From: an uncultured Alphaproteobacteria bacterium | GTDB taxonomy: Bacteria > Pseudomonadota > Alphaproteobacteria > HIMB59 > GCA-002718135 | Assembly: GCA_902518895.1 (NCBI GenBank) | Contig: CABYHL010000003.1 | Location: 1 to 64,000 of the forward strand | Length of the DNA: 64,000 nt | Reading direction: 5' to 3' | In this document: positions 19,338 to 29,552 of the stretch, piece after piece | Numbering within the stretch: position 1 is the first letter of the stretch | Layout: every line of letters begins with the position of its first letter | The notes under the pieces: generated by a model | The model's input: the letters and a program-made list of their open reading frames with translations, nothing else | Database searches by the model: none | What the model was told of the DNA's origin: nothing | Program-made: the position numbers and the translations under genes

Positions 19338-19943
19338 ATGAGTAATTTATTAGAGACATTTGAAAAACAACAGATTGAAAAGTTAACTTCAAAAAAAAGA
19401 GTTCCTGCTTTTCGTCCAGGTGATACTCTTAAAGTTACTGTAAGAATTACAGAGGGAAGTAAGTCGAGACTTCAAGCATTTGAAGGTATTTGTATTGCAA
19501 GAAAAAATAATTCATTAAACTCTAACTTTACTGTGAGAAAGATATCTCATGGAGAGGGTGTTGAAAGAGTATTCCCTTTATTCAGTCCATTAGTAGAAAA
19601 AATTGAAGTTGTTCGAAAAGGAGATGTAAGAAGAGCTAAGCTATATTATCTAAGAGAATTATCTGGAAAGAAGGCAAGGATCGCAGATAAAGATAGGGGC
19701 GATGAAGCTGATCAATATGAATATATAGAAGAAGCTCCTCCGGTAGAAGAAACAAAAACTGCAGATACAGATACAAATGCTGCAGAGGAACCTAAAGCTG
19801 AAGAGGTAGAAGCAAAAGACGCAGATACAAAAGCAGATGAAGCAGAAGCCAAACCAGCAGAAGAATCTAAAGCAGAAGCTGCAGAGGAATCTAGTAAAGA
19901 AGAGGAAAAAGCAGCCGAAAATAAATCGGATGACAATAAATAA
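19338..19943 (+). CDS. rplS: 50S ribosomal protein L19 with acidic Ala/Glu/Lys-rich tail
   Basis: [33 protein letters not shown]; followed by a ~65-aa low-complexity acidic extension. Confidence 0.95.
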   Translation: MSNLLETFEKQQIEKLTSKKRVPAFRPGDTLKVTVRITEGSKSRLQAFEGICIARKNNSLNSNFTVRKISHGEGVERVFPLFSPLVEKIEVVRKGDVRRAKLYYLRELSGKKARIADKDRGDEADQYEYIEEAPPVEETKTADTDTNAAEEPKAEEVEAKDADTKADEAEAKPAEESKAEAAEESSKEEEKAAENKSDDNK

Positions 19944-21333
19944 TCCTAAAACTCTTTTTGATAAAATTTGGGAACATCATCTTGTTGATAGACAGGATGA
20001 TGGAACTTGTCTTATATATATTGATAGACACCTTGTTCATGAAGTTACGAGCCCTCAAGCATTTGAAGGTTTAAGAAATAATAATCGTAAAGTTAGAAGA
20101 CCCGAAAGTACTTTTGCTGTAGCTGATCACAATGTTCCAACCTCAGATAGATCTAAAGGTATAGAAAATAAAGAAAGTAGAATTCAGGTTGAAACACTAG
20201 AAAAAAATTGCAAAGATTTTGATGTTACACTTTTTCCATTATTAGATAGCAGACAAGGTATAGTTCATATAGTTGGACCAGAACAAGGCATTACTCAGCC
20301 AGGTATGACAATAGTTTGTGGTGATAGTCATACAGCAACACACGGTGCATTTGGTGCATTAGCTTTTGGTATCGGCACAAGTGAAGTTGAGCATGTATTA
20401 GCTACTCAGACCTTAATTCAAAAACCTGCAAAGAATATGCGAATTTCTGTTGAAGGTAAGTTAAACTTAGGTGTTACAGCAAAAGATATTATTCTTCATA
20501 TAATAGGAGAAATAGGAACGGCTGGCGGAACTGGTTATGTTATTGAATATGCTGGTAATGCAATTTCCTCTCTTTCTATGGAAGGAAGAATGACAATCTG
20601 CAATATGAGTATTGAAGCAGGTGCTAGAGCTGGTTTAATCGCTCCTGACGAAAAAACTTTTGAATATATTAAAGGTAGACCTTACGCTCCATCAGGAGAT
20701 TATTGGAATAAAGCGGTAGAATTTTGGAAATCTCTTCCATCTGATGAGGGCGCAAAATATGATGAAGAAATTTTAATTAATGCTGAAGATATTTCACCAC
20801 AAATAACTTGGGGCACAAGCCCACAAGACGTTGTTGCTATAGATGGTATAGTACCAAACCCACAAGAAGAGAGTAACCCGAATAGAAAGAGGGCTATGGA
20901 ACGTTCTCTTGAATATATGGGTTTAGAACCCAATCAAGAAATACAAAAAATTAAAATTGATAAAGTATTTATTGGCTCTTGCACTAATGGAAGAATTGAG
21001 GATTTAAGAGAAGTTGCCAAAGTTGTAGAGGGCAAAAAAGTTTCTGTAGACTCAATGATCGTTCCTGGTTCAGGTCTAGTTAAAAAACAAGCTGAAGAAG
21101 AAGGTTTAGATAAAATTTTTATTGAAGCAGGATTTGATTGGAGAGAGCCAGGTTGCTCCATGTGTTTAGCTATGAATCCAGATCAATTAAAACCACAAGA
21201 AAGATGTGCATCAACATCAAATCGAAATTTTGAAGGTAGACAAGGTAGAGAAGGTAGAACACATCTTGTTAGTCCTGCAATAGCTGCTGCCTCCGCAATC
21301 AAAGGTTCTTTTGCAACAGCAGAGGATTTATAA
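19930..21333 (+). CDS. leuC: 3-isopropylmalate dehydratase large subunit
   Basis: [42 protein letters not shown]. Start reassigned to the ATG at 19930, overlapping rplS by 14 nt. Confidence 0.96.
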   Translation: MTINNPKTLFDKIWEHHLVDRQDDGTCLIYIDRHLVHEVTSPQAFEGLRNNNRKVRRPESTFAVADHNVPTSDRSKGIENKESRIQVETLEKNCKDFDVTLFPLLDSRQGIVHIVGPEQGITQPGMTIVCGDSHTATHGAFGALAFGIGTSEVEHVLATQTLIQKPAKNMRISVEGKLNLGVTAKDIILHIIGEIGTAGGTGYVIEYAGNAISSLSMEGRMTICNMSIEAGARAGLIAPDEKTFEYIKGRPYAPSGDYWNKAVEFWKSLPSDEGAKYDEEILINAEDISPQITWGTSPQDVVAIDGIVPNPQEESNPNRKRAMERSLEYMGLEPNQEIQKIKIDKVFIGSCTNGRIEDLREVAKVVEGKKVSVDSMIVPGSGLVKKQAEEEGLDKIFIEAGFDWREPGCSMCLAMNPDQLKPQERCASTSNRNFEGRQGREGRTHLVSPAIAAASAIKGSFATAEDL

Positions 21334-21936
21334 ATGGAATCATTTAAAACATTAATTGGTATCCCTGCGCCACTACCAATGATTAATGTCGATACCGATA
21401 TGATTATTCCAAAACAATTTTTGAAAACAATAAAGAGATCTGGTTTAGGTAAAAACTTATTTCATGAATTAAGATACGATATTCAAGGTAACATAAAGAA
21501 TGATTTTGTTCTTAACTGGGACCCTTATAAAACTTCAAAAATTTTAATTGCTGGGGCAAATTTTGGTTGTGGATCAAGTAGAGAGCATGCACCATGGTCA
21601 CTTTTAGATTTTGGTTTTAAGTCAATAATTGCACCAAGCTTCGCAGATATTTTCTATAATAATTGTTTTAAAAATGGAATACTGCCAATTAAGTTAGATC
21701 AACAAAAGGTAGATATATTAATGAACGAAGCAGAAAATAAAAATGATGTTTCAGTTGATTTAGAAAATCAAAAAATCACTTATCAAAATGACAAAACAAT
21801 AGAATTTGAAATTGATTCATTTCGAAAAAAATGTTTGCTAGAGGGTTTGGATGATATTGGTTTGACGCTCCAAAAAAATAAAAAAATTGATGTTCACGAA
21901 GAAAAAATACACAGTTTCCAACCTTGGATAGTGTAG
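21334..21936 (+). CDS. leuD: 3-isopropylmalate dehydratase small subunit
   Basis: [37 protein letters not shown]. Confidence 0.96.
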   Translation: MESFKTLIGIPAPLPMINVDTDMIIPKQFLKTIKRSGLGKNLFHELRYDIQGNIKNDFVLNWDPYKTSKILIAGANFGCGSSREHAPWSLLDFGFKSIIAPSFADIFYNNCFKNGILPIKLDQQKVDILMNEAENKNDVSVDLENQKITYQNDKTIEFEIDSFRKKCLLEGLDDIGLTLQKNKKIDVHEEKIHSFQPWIV

Positions 21937-21942
21937 TCAGAA

Positions 21943-23055
21943 ATGAGTAATAAAAAAATTTTAATTTTACCTGGTGACGGAATCGGCAATGAAGTTATGG
22001 CTGAGGTATTAAAAATAATTGATTGGATGGAAAAAACTAAATCTTTATCTTTTGATATTTCTGAAAGATTAGTTGGGGGTACAGCATACGATAAAGAAGG
22101 TAATTCTATAAGTGATGAAACAATGCAAGTAGCTATGGATTGTGATGCAGTATTATTTGGTGCGGTAGGAGGTGCTAAATGGGATAATGTAGAAAGAGAT
22201 AAAAGACCTGAAGCAGCCTTATTAAGATTAAGAAAAGACCTAGATCTCTTTGCCAATCTAAGACCAGCTGTTGTTTTAGATGCTCTTTCAGATTCATCAT
22301 CTTTAAAATCAGATCTTGTTAAAGGATTAGATATTTTGATAATAAGAGAATTAACAAGTGGTGTATATTTTGGGCAACCAAGAGGTATATCAAAAATTAG
22401 TGAGACTGAAAGTAAGGCAGTTGATACTCAACTATATACCACATCAGAAGTTAATAGAGTTTCACGAGTGGCATTTGATTTAGCAAAGTTGCGTAATAAT
22501 AAAGTTACATCAGTAGAAAAATCAAATGTAATGGAAACAGGTTTATTTTGGAAACAAACCGTAACAGATTTACATAAACAGGAATATTCTGATGTTAATT
22601 TAGAACACATGCTTGCAGATAATTGTGCAATGCAGTTAGTTCGTTATCCAAAACAATTTGATGTCATACTTACAGATAACTTATTTGGTGATCTTTTAAG
22701 TGACACTGCTGCTATGCTAACAGGATCTTTAGGAATGCTTCCTTCAGCAGCTCTTGGACCAGTTAAAGAAAATGGAACTAGAGCAGCAATGTATGAGCCA
22801 GTTCATGGTAGTGCACCAGATATAGCTGGCCAATCTAAAGCAAATCCTCTAGCAATGATCATGAGCTTTGCTATGATGTTGAAATATAGTTTTGATATGC
22901 AAGAAGATAGTCAAATGGTTGAGAAAGCTGTACAGAATGTATTACTAAAAGGTCTAAGAACAGCTGATATTAAAGATGGAGCAGAAAAAATTATTTCTAC
23001 TCAAGAAATGGGAAATGCTGTTATTGAAGAATTAAAAATTCTATCTGGCAATTAA
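21943..23055 (+). CDS. leuB: 3-isopropylmalate dehydrogenase
   Basis: [40 protein letters not shown]. Confidence 0.96.
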   Translation: MSNKKILILPGDGIGNEVMAEVLKIIDWMEKTKSLSFDISERLVGGTAYDKEGNSISDETMQVAMDCDAVLFGAVGGAKWDNVERDKRPEAALLRLRKDLDLFANLRPAVVLDALSDSSSLKSDLVKGLDILIIRELTSGVYFGQPRGISKISETESKAVDTQLYTTSEVNRVSRVAFDLAKLRNNKVTSVEKSNVMETGLFWKQTVTDLHKQEYSDVNLEHMLADNCAMQLVRYPKQFDVILTDNLFGDLLSDTAAMLTGSLGMLPSAALGPVKENGTRAAMYEPVHGSAPDIAGQSKANPLAMIMSFAMMLKYSFDMQEDSQMVEKAVQNVLLKGLRTADIKDGAEKIISTQEMGNAVIEELKILSGN

Positions 23056-24099
23056 ATGACTCAAAAATACAATATAGCAGTAGCAGGAGCAACAGGTGCG
23101 GTAGGAACAGAAATAGTTCAAATATTAGAGCAAAGGGATTTTCCAATAGAAAATTTATATTTACTCGCGTCATCAAAATCAAAAGGCAAAAAAGTAGAGT
23201 TTAAAGATAAAGAAATTGTTGTAGAAGACTTATCAGAATTTGATTTTTCAAAAGCTCACATCGGTTTATTTTCACCCGGAGGCAAAATTTCTGCCGAATA
23301 TGCACCAAAAGCAGCTAAAGCAGGATGTATTGTTATAGACAATACCTCTCATTTTCGAATGCAACAAAATATTCCTTTAATCGTGCCTGAAGTAAACGCT
23401 AATGCACTTGATGAATTTTTTGATGATGAAAACAGAACTAATATTATTTCAAATCCTAACTGCTCAACAATACAAATGGTTGTAGCATTAAAACCACTTC
23501 ATGAAAAAGCAATTATAAACAGAGTTGTTGTATCAACTTATCAAGCTGTTTCTGGAGCAGGGAAAACAGGTATGGATGAATTATTTAACCAGACTCAAAA
23601 TGTTTATGCTAACCAAGAATTAAAAAAAGAAAAGTTTACAAAACAAATTGCTTTCAATGCCATTCCTCACATTGGAGCTTTTTTAGAAAATGGTAATACA
23701 GAAGAGGAGCAAAAAATGATTGATGAAACAAAAAAAATTTTAGATGAAGGAATTAATGTTTCAGCAACTTGCGTTAGAACAGCTGTATTTATTGGCCATT
23801 CAGAAGCTGTAAATCTAGAGTTTGATTCACCATTAGATGAAAAAGAAGCTAAAGAAATATTATCTAACTCTGAAGGTATTTCAGTAATTGATCATCGAAA
23901 AGATGAAGGTTATGTGACCCCTGTTGAAATTGCAGGAGAGGATAAAGTGTATATTAGTAGAATTAGAAATGATCAATCAATAGATAATGGTTTGAATTTA
24001 TGGGTAGTGTCAGATAATTTGCGCAAAGGAGCAGCACTTAATGCTGTTCAAATTGCAGAGTTAGTAATTTCAAAGTACTCAGAAAAAATAACTATTTAA
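23056..24099 (+). CDS. asd: Aspartate-semialdehyde dehydrogenase
   Basis: VAGATGAVGTEIVQIL; SNPNCSTIQMVVALKPLH; TYQAVSGAGKTGMDEL. Confidence 0.95.
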   Translation: MTQKYNIAVAGATGAVGTEIVQILEQRDFPIENLYLLASSKSKGKKVEFKDKEIVVEDLSEFDFSKAHIGLFSPGGKISAEYAPKAAKAGCIVIDNTSHFRMQQNIPLIVPEVNANALDEFFDDENRTNIISNPNCSTIQMVVALKPLHEKAIINRVVVSTYQAVSGAGKTGMDELFNQTQNVYANQELKKEKFTKQIAFNAIPHIGAFLENGNTEEEQKMIDETKKILDEGINVSATCVRTAVFIGHSEAVNLEFDSPLDEKEAKEILSNSEGISVIDHRKDEGYVTPVEIAGEDKVYISRIRNDQSIDNGLNLWVVSDNLRKGAALNAVQIAELVISKYSEKITI

Positions 24100-24100
24100 T

Positions 24101-24175
24101 TGGCGGTCTCGTAGGGACTCGAACCCCAAATACATGTTCCGAAGACACGTGTGATATCCATTTCACCACGAGACC
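24101..24175 (-). tRNA. tRNA-Arg (anticodon TCG), CCA encoded
   Basis: Reverse complement GGTCTCG TG GTGA-AATGGATA-TCAC A CGTGT-CTTCGGA-ACATG TATT TGGGG-TTCGAGT-CCCTA CGAGACC G CCA folds as a complete cloverleaf; anticodon loop CT-TCG-GA. Confidence 0.93.
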
Positions 24176-24223
24176 TTTTATTTATAAAATATTATATAGT
24201 ATAAACTAAAGCTATAAAATATT

Positions 24224-25006
24224 ATGTCATTTTACCTATCAAAAATTCTTTGGTTAATATTAAATCCTTTTAATATTTTTATTTTTGTTACTTTGCTCTC
24301 AATATTTTTATATTTTGTTAAATTGAGAAGAATAAGTTTAATTATTTTTCTGATTAATTTTATATTTATCGCACTTATCTCTTTTTTGCCTATTGGAAGT
24401 TATCTAATTTATAATATTGAAAAAGAATATCACTCATACATAAAACCTCCAGACCAAGTCGATGGCATTCTTATTTTGGGAGGTGCAACAAACCCTTTAC
24501 TTTATAATGAATATGATCAAATCAGTTTAAATGGTTCTTCAGAAAGATTAGTTGAATCTGTTTTTATCATTAAAAAATTTGATAAGGCTAAAGTAATTTT
24601 TAGTGGTGGATCAGGTATTTTACATAGACCTGATTTTGATCATGCACAAGTTGCAAAATCTTTTTACAAAAAAATAGGAATAGAAATTGATAAGATAATT
24701 TTTGAAGATAATTCAAGAAACACCTATGAAAATATAATATATTCAAAAAAAATCGCTAATCCAAAAATAAATGAAAATTGGTTATTGATAACATCTGCCT
24801 CGCATATGAAAAGAGCATTACTTATAGCAGATAAAAATAACTGGGATTTAATTCCATATGCAGTGGACTTTAAAAATATTAAAGAATTTAAATTAACTCC
24901 TAATTTTAATTTATTATCTAATCTAAATTCTTTTCAGCAAGGATCACACGAATGGTTAGGTCTAGTGTCATATTATTTAATGGGAAGAACTGACAAAGTT
25001 TTCTAA
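24224..25006 (+). CDS. YdcF/ElyC family (DUF218) membrane protein
   Basis: Two N-terminal TM segments then DGILILGGATNP...VIFSGGSG...NTYENIIYSKKI...LITSASHMKRAL. Confidence 0.88.
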   Translation: MSFYLSKILWLILNPFNIFIFVTLLSIFLYFVKLRRISLIIFLINFIFIALISFLPIGSYLIYNIEKEYHSYIKPPDQVDGILILGGATNPLLYNEYDQISLNGSSERLVESVFIIKKFDKAKVIFSGGSGILHRPDFDHAQVAKSFYKKIGIEIDKIIFEDNSRNTYENIIYSKKIANPKINENWLLITSASHMKRALLIADKNNWDLIPYAVDFKNIKEFKLTPNFNLLSNLNSFQQGSHEWLGLVSYYLMGRTDKVF

Positions 25007-25909
25007 TTTTTTAATAAAATCTTTTAAAATTGCATCCCTTTTGATTTCGTAAACTATTTTTATTGGATGTCTGTTTTTGTCTGAACTCCAACTCATATCA
25101 TTCAATAAAATTGGAGAAGGTATTATATTAGTTGGAGCCCAATCTTCGTTTAAAACATAACCAACAGCTGCCATGTCCCAAATTTCTTTTGACCAACCTT
25201 TATGTATATTATTGTACTCTTTAAATCGCATTGCAAGAAATTTACCAATTTGACCATGAGGCTCTATATATTTTTCGATTTCTGGAACTGTAGAAATAAG
25301 ATGTGAAGTTACACCCTTGCAAGGAACCATCACTAGTGAGACACCGCAATCAAATAAAACTTGAGCACCTCCAATATCTTGCTTTAGATTAAACTCTGAA
25401 TTTTGTGGCCAATAAATTGCATTACCACCCAACCAAACTACAACAATTTTTTTAATAATTTCTGGCTCTTTCAATAATGCCGAGGCAACATTAGAAATAG
25501 CACCTATGGCTATTACGTGTAGAGGATCTTCTTCAGTACATTTTAAAGCACTTTCTATGATATTATCTGCTGCAGGTGAACAAATAGGTTTTTTTTCAAA
25601 ACCTACATATTTTGTTGATCCTTTAAAAACAAAATCATTTTTTTTAAAATTTATTTTTTCTAACAACCGAAAGATTTCATCATAACTGAGCTCCATTCCC
25701 TTCTTTGGATTATCTGAACGATTATTCATTGAAAAAGGAGCAGCATTTATACTTTGCACTTCTATTTTTTCTTTTGAAAACAACATTTGCACTAAAGCAA
25801 ATTGATCATCAATTTCATTGTAGGTGTCCGTATCAAGAATAGCTTTAATTTTTCCTTTTTTAAACTCAAGTTGTTTTAAAATATCTGAAAAATCTCTCTC
25901 TAAAAGCAT
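24977..25909 (-). CDS. Nucleoside hydrolase (inosine-uridine preferring family)
   Basis: KAILDTDTYNEIDDQFALVQML; VIAIGAISNVASALLKEPEI. Confidence 0.88.
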   Translation of the reverse strand: MLLERDFSDILKQLEFKKGKIKAILDTDTYNEIDDQFALVQMLFSKEKIEVQSINAAPFSMNNRSDNPKKGMELSYDEIFRLLEKINFKKNDFVFKGSTKYVGFEKKPICSPAADNIIESALKCTEEDPLHVIAIGAISNVASALLKEPEIIKKIVVVWLGGNAIYWPQNSEFNLKQDIGGAQVLFDCGVSLVMVPCKGVTSHLISTVPEIEKYIEPHGQIGKFLAMRFKEYNNIHKGWSKEIWDMAAVGYVLNEDWAPTNIIPSPILLNDMSWSSDKNRHPIKIVYEIKRDAILKDFIKKLENFVSSSH

Positions 25910-25918
25910 ATCTTTATC

Positions 25919-26512
25919 TTACCAAGAACTATTTGGTTGTGTTAAAAATAACTCTTCTTCATTTGTTGATTTTCTATTTAATATTTTATTTCTATGCGGA
26001 TACCTTCCAAATTTTTTAATTGCCACGCTATGATCATCCCAAGCTTTTTTAATATTAGTGTATTCTGGATGATAATTTAAATATTTATCGACTAATTTAT
26101 GACCAAGTTCATGATCCGTGATATCTTCACTATGAATTAATGGCAGTAATAAAAAATGTATTTTATCAATATCTAGGCTATCTAAATAATTTTTACTTAT
26201 TGCTTCTTTGGCAATTAAAACACACTTATTATCCTGGTCATAAGCTTTTGAATTATTTCTGAAAAAATTTCTTGATAATTGATCAAGTAATATAATCAAA
26301 GCTACACATTCCTCAGCATCATTTTTCCAATTATCATAATCATTGTTAATGGCTTTAATGTAATCATCCATAAAAGTACTTTTTAAAATATTATCAAATT
26401 CATCATCTTTTTTAAACCATTGTTCAAGTGGAGTTTTGATGAAACAAAATTCTAGAATAGCTTTAGCTCTTTCATTAATCACAGAGCTGTAATATAAATA
26501 TATATTTTCCAA
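25919..26512 (-). CDS. DUF924 family protein
   Basis: LEFCFIKTPLEQWFKKDDEFDNIL; LIILLDQLSRNFFRNNSKAYDQD; FLLLPLIHSED. Confidence 0.88.
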   Translation of the reverse strand: MENIYLYYSSVINERAKAILEFCFIKTPLEQWFKKDDEFDNILKSTFMDDYIKAINNDYDNWKNDAEECVALIILLDQLSRNFFRNNSKAYDQDNKCVLIAKEAISKNYLDSLDIDKIHFLLLPLIHSEDITDHELGHKLVDKYLNYHPEYTNIKKAWDDHSVAIKKFGRYPHRNKILNRKSTNEEELFLTQPNSSW

Positions 26513-27184
26513 ATGACATTAAGTAATTTAAACAAATCTATCATTCATTGCAGAAAGTGTGAACGCTTAGTTAACTTCCGTGAAAAAATTGCCAAAGAAA
26601 AAAGAAAGCAATATATTGATCAGAGTTATTGGGGTAAACCAATTACTGGTTACGGAGATGAAAAAGCCAAATTATTAATGGTAGGCCTTGCACCAGCAGC
26701 GCACGGAGGAAATAGAACAGGTAGAGTCTTTACAGGGGATAAATCAGCAGATTTTTTATTCTCTTGTTTATATAAAACTGGATTTGCAAACCAGCCAGAT
26801 TCAGTAGATAGAGGAGATGGTTTGGAACTTCAAAATATGTATTTAACTACTGCTCTTAAATGTGTACCCCCAGAAGATAAACCTACTTCACAGGAATTGA
26901 AAACATGTTTTAATTTTTTCAATAAAGAAATTACTTTGTTAAAAAAAATAAAAGTCATTGTTGCCCTTGGTAAAATTGGTCATGATGCCTGTTTAAATTA
27001 TTATAAGCAACAATATGAAATACGAAATAAAGATTTTATTTTTTCTCACGGATCTATGAATATTTTACCCGATAAGAAAATTTTGGTTGGTAGTTATCAT
27101 CCAAGTCCAAGAAATGTTAACACAGGAAGAATAGATAAAAGTAAAATGGTAAAACTTTTAAATAGTATTAAAAAATTGCTTTAA
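26513..27184 (+). CDS. Uracil-DNA glycosylase, family 5-like (UdgB)
   Basis: CRKCERLVNFREKIA; GLAPAAHGGNRTGRVFTGD; VGSYHPSPRNVNTGR. Confidence 0.85.
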   Translation: MTLSNLNKSIIHCRKCERLVNFREKIAKEKRKQYIDQSYWGKPITGYGDEKAKLLMVGLAPAAHGGNRTGRVFTGDKSADFLFSCLYKTGFANQPDSVDRGDGLELQNMYLTTALKCVPPEDKPTSQELKTCFNFFNKEITLLKKIKVIVALGKIGHDACLNYYKQQYEIRNKDFIFSHGSMNILPDKKILVGSYHPSPRNVNTGRIDKSKMVKLLNSIKKLL

Positions 27185-27190
27185 ACCATA

Positions 27191-28381
27191 ATGAAAAAAT
27201 TTTTTTTACATGATCCAAATCTCTTAGTATACGGATTTGCCATGGTCTTCTTTGCAAGTTTTGGACAGACCTTTTACATTGCATTATTTAACGAAGATAT
27301 TCGAAATCTATATAAAATAACAGATGGTGAGTTTGGATTAGTTTACGCAATTGCCACACTTGTAAGTTCTTTTTTATTCATTAACTTTGCTAAGTTAATA
27401 GATAAGATTGATTTAAGATTATACTCCATAGGTGTTATTCTAGGTTTAGCTTTTGCTTGTATTGGTTTTTATTTTATTTTTAAAAATATTTTTCATCTTT
27501 TTCTTATTTTATTTTTATTACGTTTTTTTGGACAGGGAGCTATGACACATGCCGGCTCAACATCAATGGCGAGATATTTTTTAATTGATAGAGGTAAAGC
27601 AATATCAGTTGCAACACTTGGAGGAATGTTAGGCATAATGTTTTTACCAAAGATTGTCGTTAATTTGGACTCATACTTTAATTTTAAAACTCTTTGGTTT
27701 TTAACAACTTTGACTCTTTTAATCTTAATTCCAATAATATACTTTATTCTTCATAATCAAAAAAGTAGGGATGCTGTCCTTCAAAAAAATATTGATAATG
27801 AGAAAACACATAAAAGTTGGACCATTACAGAAATTTTAAAAGACCGAGTTTTTTTTATCTATTTTCCATTAGCTGCATCCTTTCCATTTATTGGTACAGG
27901 GTTAATGTTTCATCAGATTTATATTTTTGATGCTAAAGGGTGGACAATGGAAATGCTGGGGAACGGTTATATATATTTTGGATTATTCTCTATTTTAGGA
28001 TTATTAATAGGAGGGCCTTTAATAGATAAGATAAATACAAAGAAAGCAATACCCTTTGTGCTATTACCTTTGTTAGTCTGTATTACTATTCTTTATTTTT
28101 CTAATAATTTTTGGTCATTCGTGCTTTACATGTCTTTATTTGGATTTAACTTAGGTTTATCAGCACCGTTTATGGGATCACTCTGGGCAGAAATTTACGG
28201 AGTGAAAAGTATTGGAACTGCTAAAGCTTTACTGCACGCAGTCGGGGTTTTTGCGAGTGCCTTATCGCCTGTTGTTTTTGGATATATTATTGATTGGGGT
28301 TATGGAATATCAGTTATATTTTTAATTAGCTTCATTATGATTGTTGTATCATCAATTTTGCCTATAATTTATAGAACATGA
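27191..28381 (+). CDS. MFS transporter
   Basis: 12-TM pattern; FFASFGQTFYIALFNEDIRNLYKITDGEFGLVYAIATLVSS. Confidence 0.88.
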   Translation: MKKFFLHDPNLLVYGFAMVFFASFGQTFYIALFNEDIRNLYKITDGEFGLVYAIATLVSSFLFINFAKLIDKIDLRLYSIGVILGLAFACIGFYFIFKNIFHLFLILFLLRFFGQGAMTHAGSTSMARYFLIDRGKAISVATLGGMLGIMFLPKIVVNLDSYFNFKTLWFLTTLTLLILIPIIYFILHNQKSRDAVLQKNIDNEKTHKSWTITEILKDRVFFIYFPLAASFPFIGTGLMFHQIYIFDAKGWTMEMLGNGYIYFGLFSILGLLIGGPLIDKINTKKAIPFVLLPLLVCITILYFSNNFWSFVLYMSLFGFNLGLSAPFMGSLWAEIYGVKSIGTAKALLHAVGVFASALSPVVFGYIIDWGYGISVIFLISFIMIVVSSILPIIYRT

Positions 28382-28518
28382 ATAAACAAATAATGGAGAG
28401 TCTTAATTTTCTAATCAAGGAATATAAAAGATTAAAAAAGAAAAAAGAAAATAGAAATATCAGCAGTAATGAACTAGAAACTTTAAAACAACTTGAACAG
28501 TACTTAGGAAAAAAATAA
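28378..28518 (+). CDS. Small charged protein (46 aa), not in ORF track
   Basis: MNKQIMESLNFLIKEYKRLKKKKENRNISSNELETLKQLEQYLGKK*; ATG overlaps the MFS stop (ATGA) and its TAA overlaps the zapE ATG (TAATG). Confidence 0.55.
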   Translation: MNKQIMESLNFLIKEYKRLKKKKENRNISSNELETLKQLEQYLGKK

Positions 28519-29552
28519 TGTTTAATGTTATTGATCAATACAATAGTTTTGTTGAAAATAATTTTATTAAAAAAAATAAAGATCAAATTGAATTTTTAAA
28601 ACAAGCAGATAATGTATGGTCATCTTTTAGTAAAACAAAGTTATTTTTTAAGGATAAAATTTTCGAAGGAATTTATCTTTATGGTCAAGTTGGGACAGGA
28701 AAAACATTTTTATTAAATTTATTTTATCAAAATACCAAGATTGGAAAAAAAATTCATTTTAATAACTTAATGAATGAAATCCATGAACAAGTTAAAAAAT
28801 CAGAAAATAAAGAACTTGCAATCGAAAACTATGTAAAAAATTTAAGTAGAGATTTCAAAATAATATTTATTGATGAACTACATATTTTTAATATTGTTGA
28901 TGCACTAATAATAAAAAAAATATTTAATTATTTTTCTAAATATAAAATATTTGTATTACTGTCGTCAAATTTTCATCCAGATAATTTATATAAAGATGGT
29001 TTGCAGAGAAATGACTTTCTGCCATTTATTGATTTAGTTAAAAAAAATTTTTTTCTTTATGATATTAGTATTAAAACTGATTTTCGTCGACAAACTTTAA
29101 ATCAATCAAAGACATATTTCACACCTATAACAACTGACACAACAAATGAATTTGAAAAATTATTTAATCGCTTTGTTGATCCCTCCCATTTAACAACTGT
29201 AAAAATTAAATCTAAAAGTCGTGAACTAGAGTTTGATAAATGTACATCAAATCTAATGATGATAGATTTTGAAAATCTTTGTGAAGTAAATTTTGGTAAT
29301 GAAGATTATAAAAATATTGCAGATAAATTTAAGTTGGTATTTTTAAAAAATGTTCCTGAATTTGATAATCATAAAAAAGATGCGTGCAGAAGATTTATTG
29401 GATTAATTGATATGTTATATGAAAATAATTGCTCAACAGTAATTTTAGCATCAAAACCTATAAATTCATTAAATAATATAAATACTCTAGCAGAAGAATT
29501 TAAAAGAACCGCTAGCAGATTATATGAAATGACCATAGTAAAACCAGATTGA
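28518..29552 (+). CDS. zapE: Cell division protein ZapE (AFG1-like ATPase)
   Basis: GIYLYGQVGTGKTFLLNLFY; IIFIDELHIFNIVDALI. Confidence 0.92.
   Translation: MFNVIDQYNSFVENNFIKKNKDQIEFLKQADNVWSSFSKTKLFFKDKIFEGIYLYGQVGTGKTFLLNLFYQNTKIGKKIHFNNLMNEIHEQVKKSENKELAIENYVKNLSRDFKIIFIDELHIFNIVDALIIKKIFNYFSKYKIFVLLSSNFHPDNLYKDGLQRNDFLPFIDLVKKNFFLYDISIKTDFRRQTLNQSKTYFTPITTDTTNEFEKLFNRFVDPSHLTTVKIKSKSRELEFDKCTSNLMMIDFENLCEVNFGNEDYKNIADKFKLVFLKNVPEFDNHKKDACRRFIGLIDMLYENNCSTVILASKPINSLNNINTLAEEFKRTASRLYEMTIVKPD

Noticed and set aside
19712-19936. Minus-strand Ser/Ala-rich 74-aa ORF opposite the rplS tail
   Set aside because: Shadow frame of the Ala/Glu-rich tail, no independent signal.
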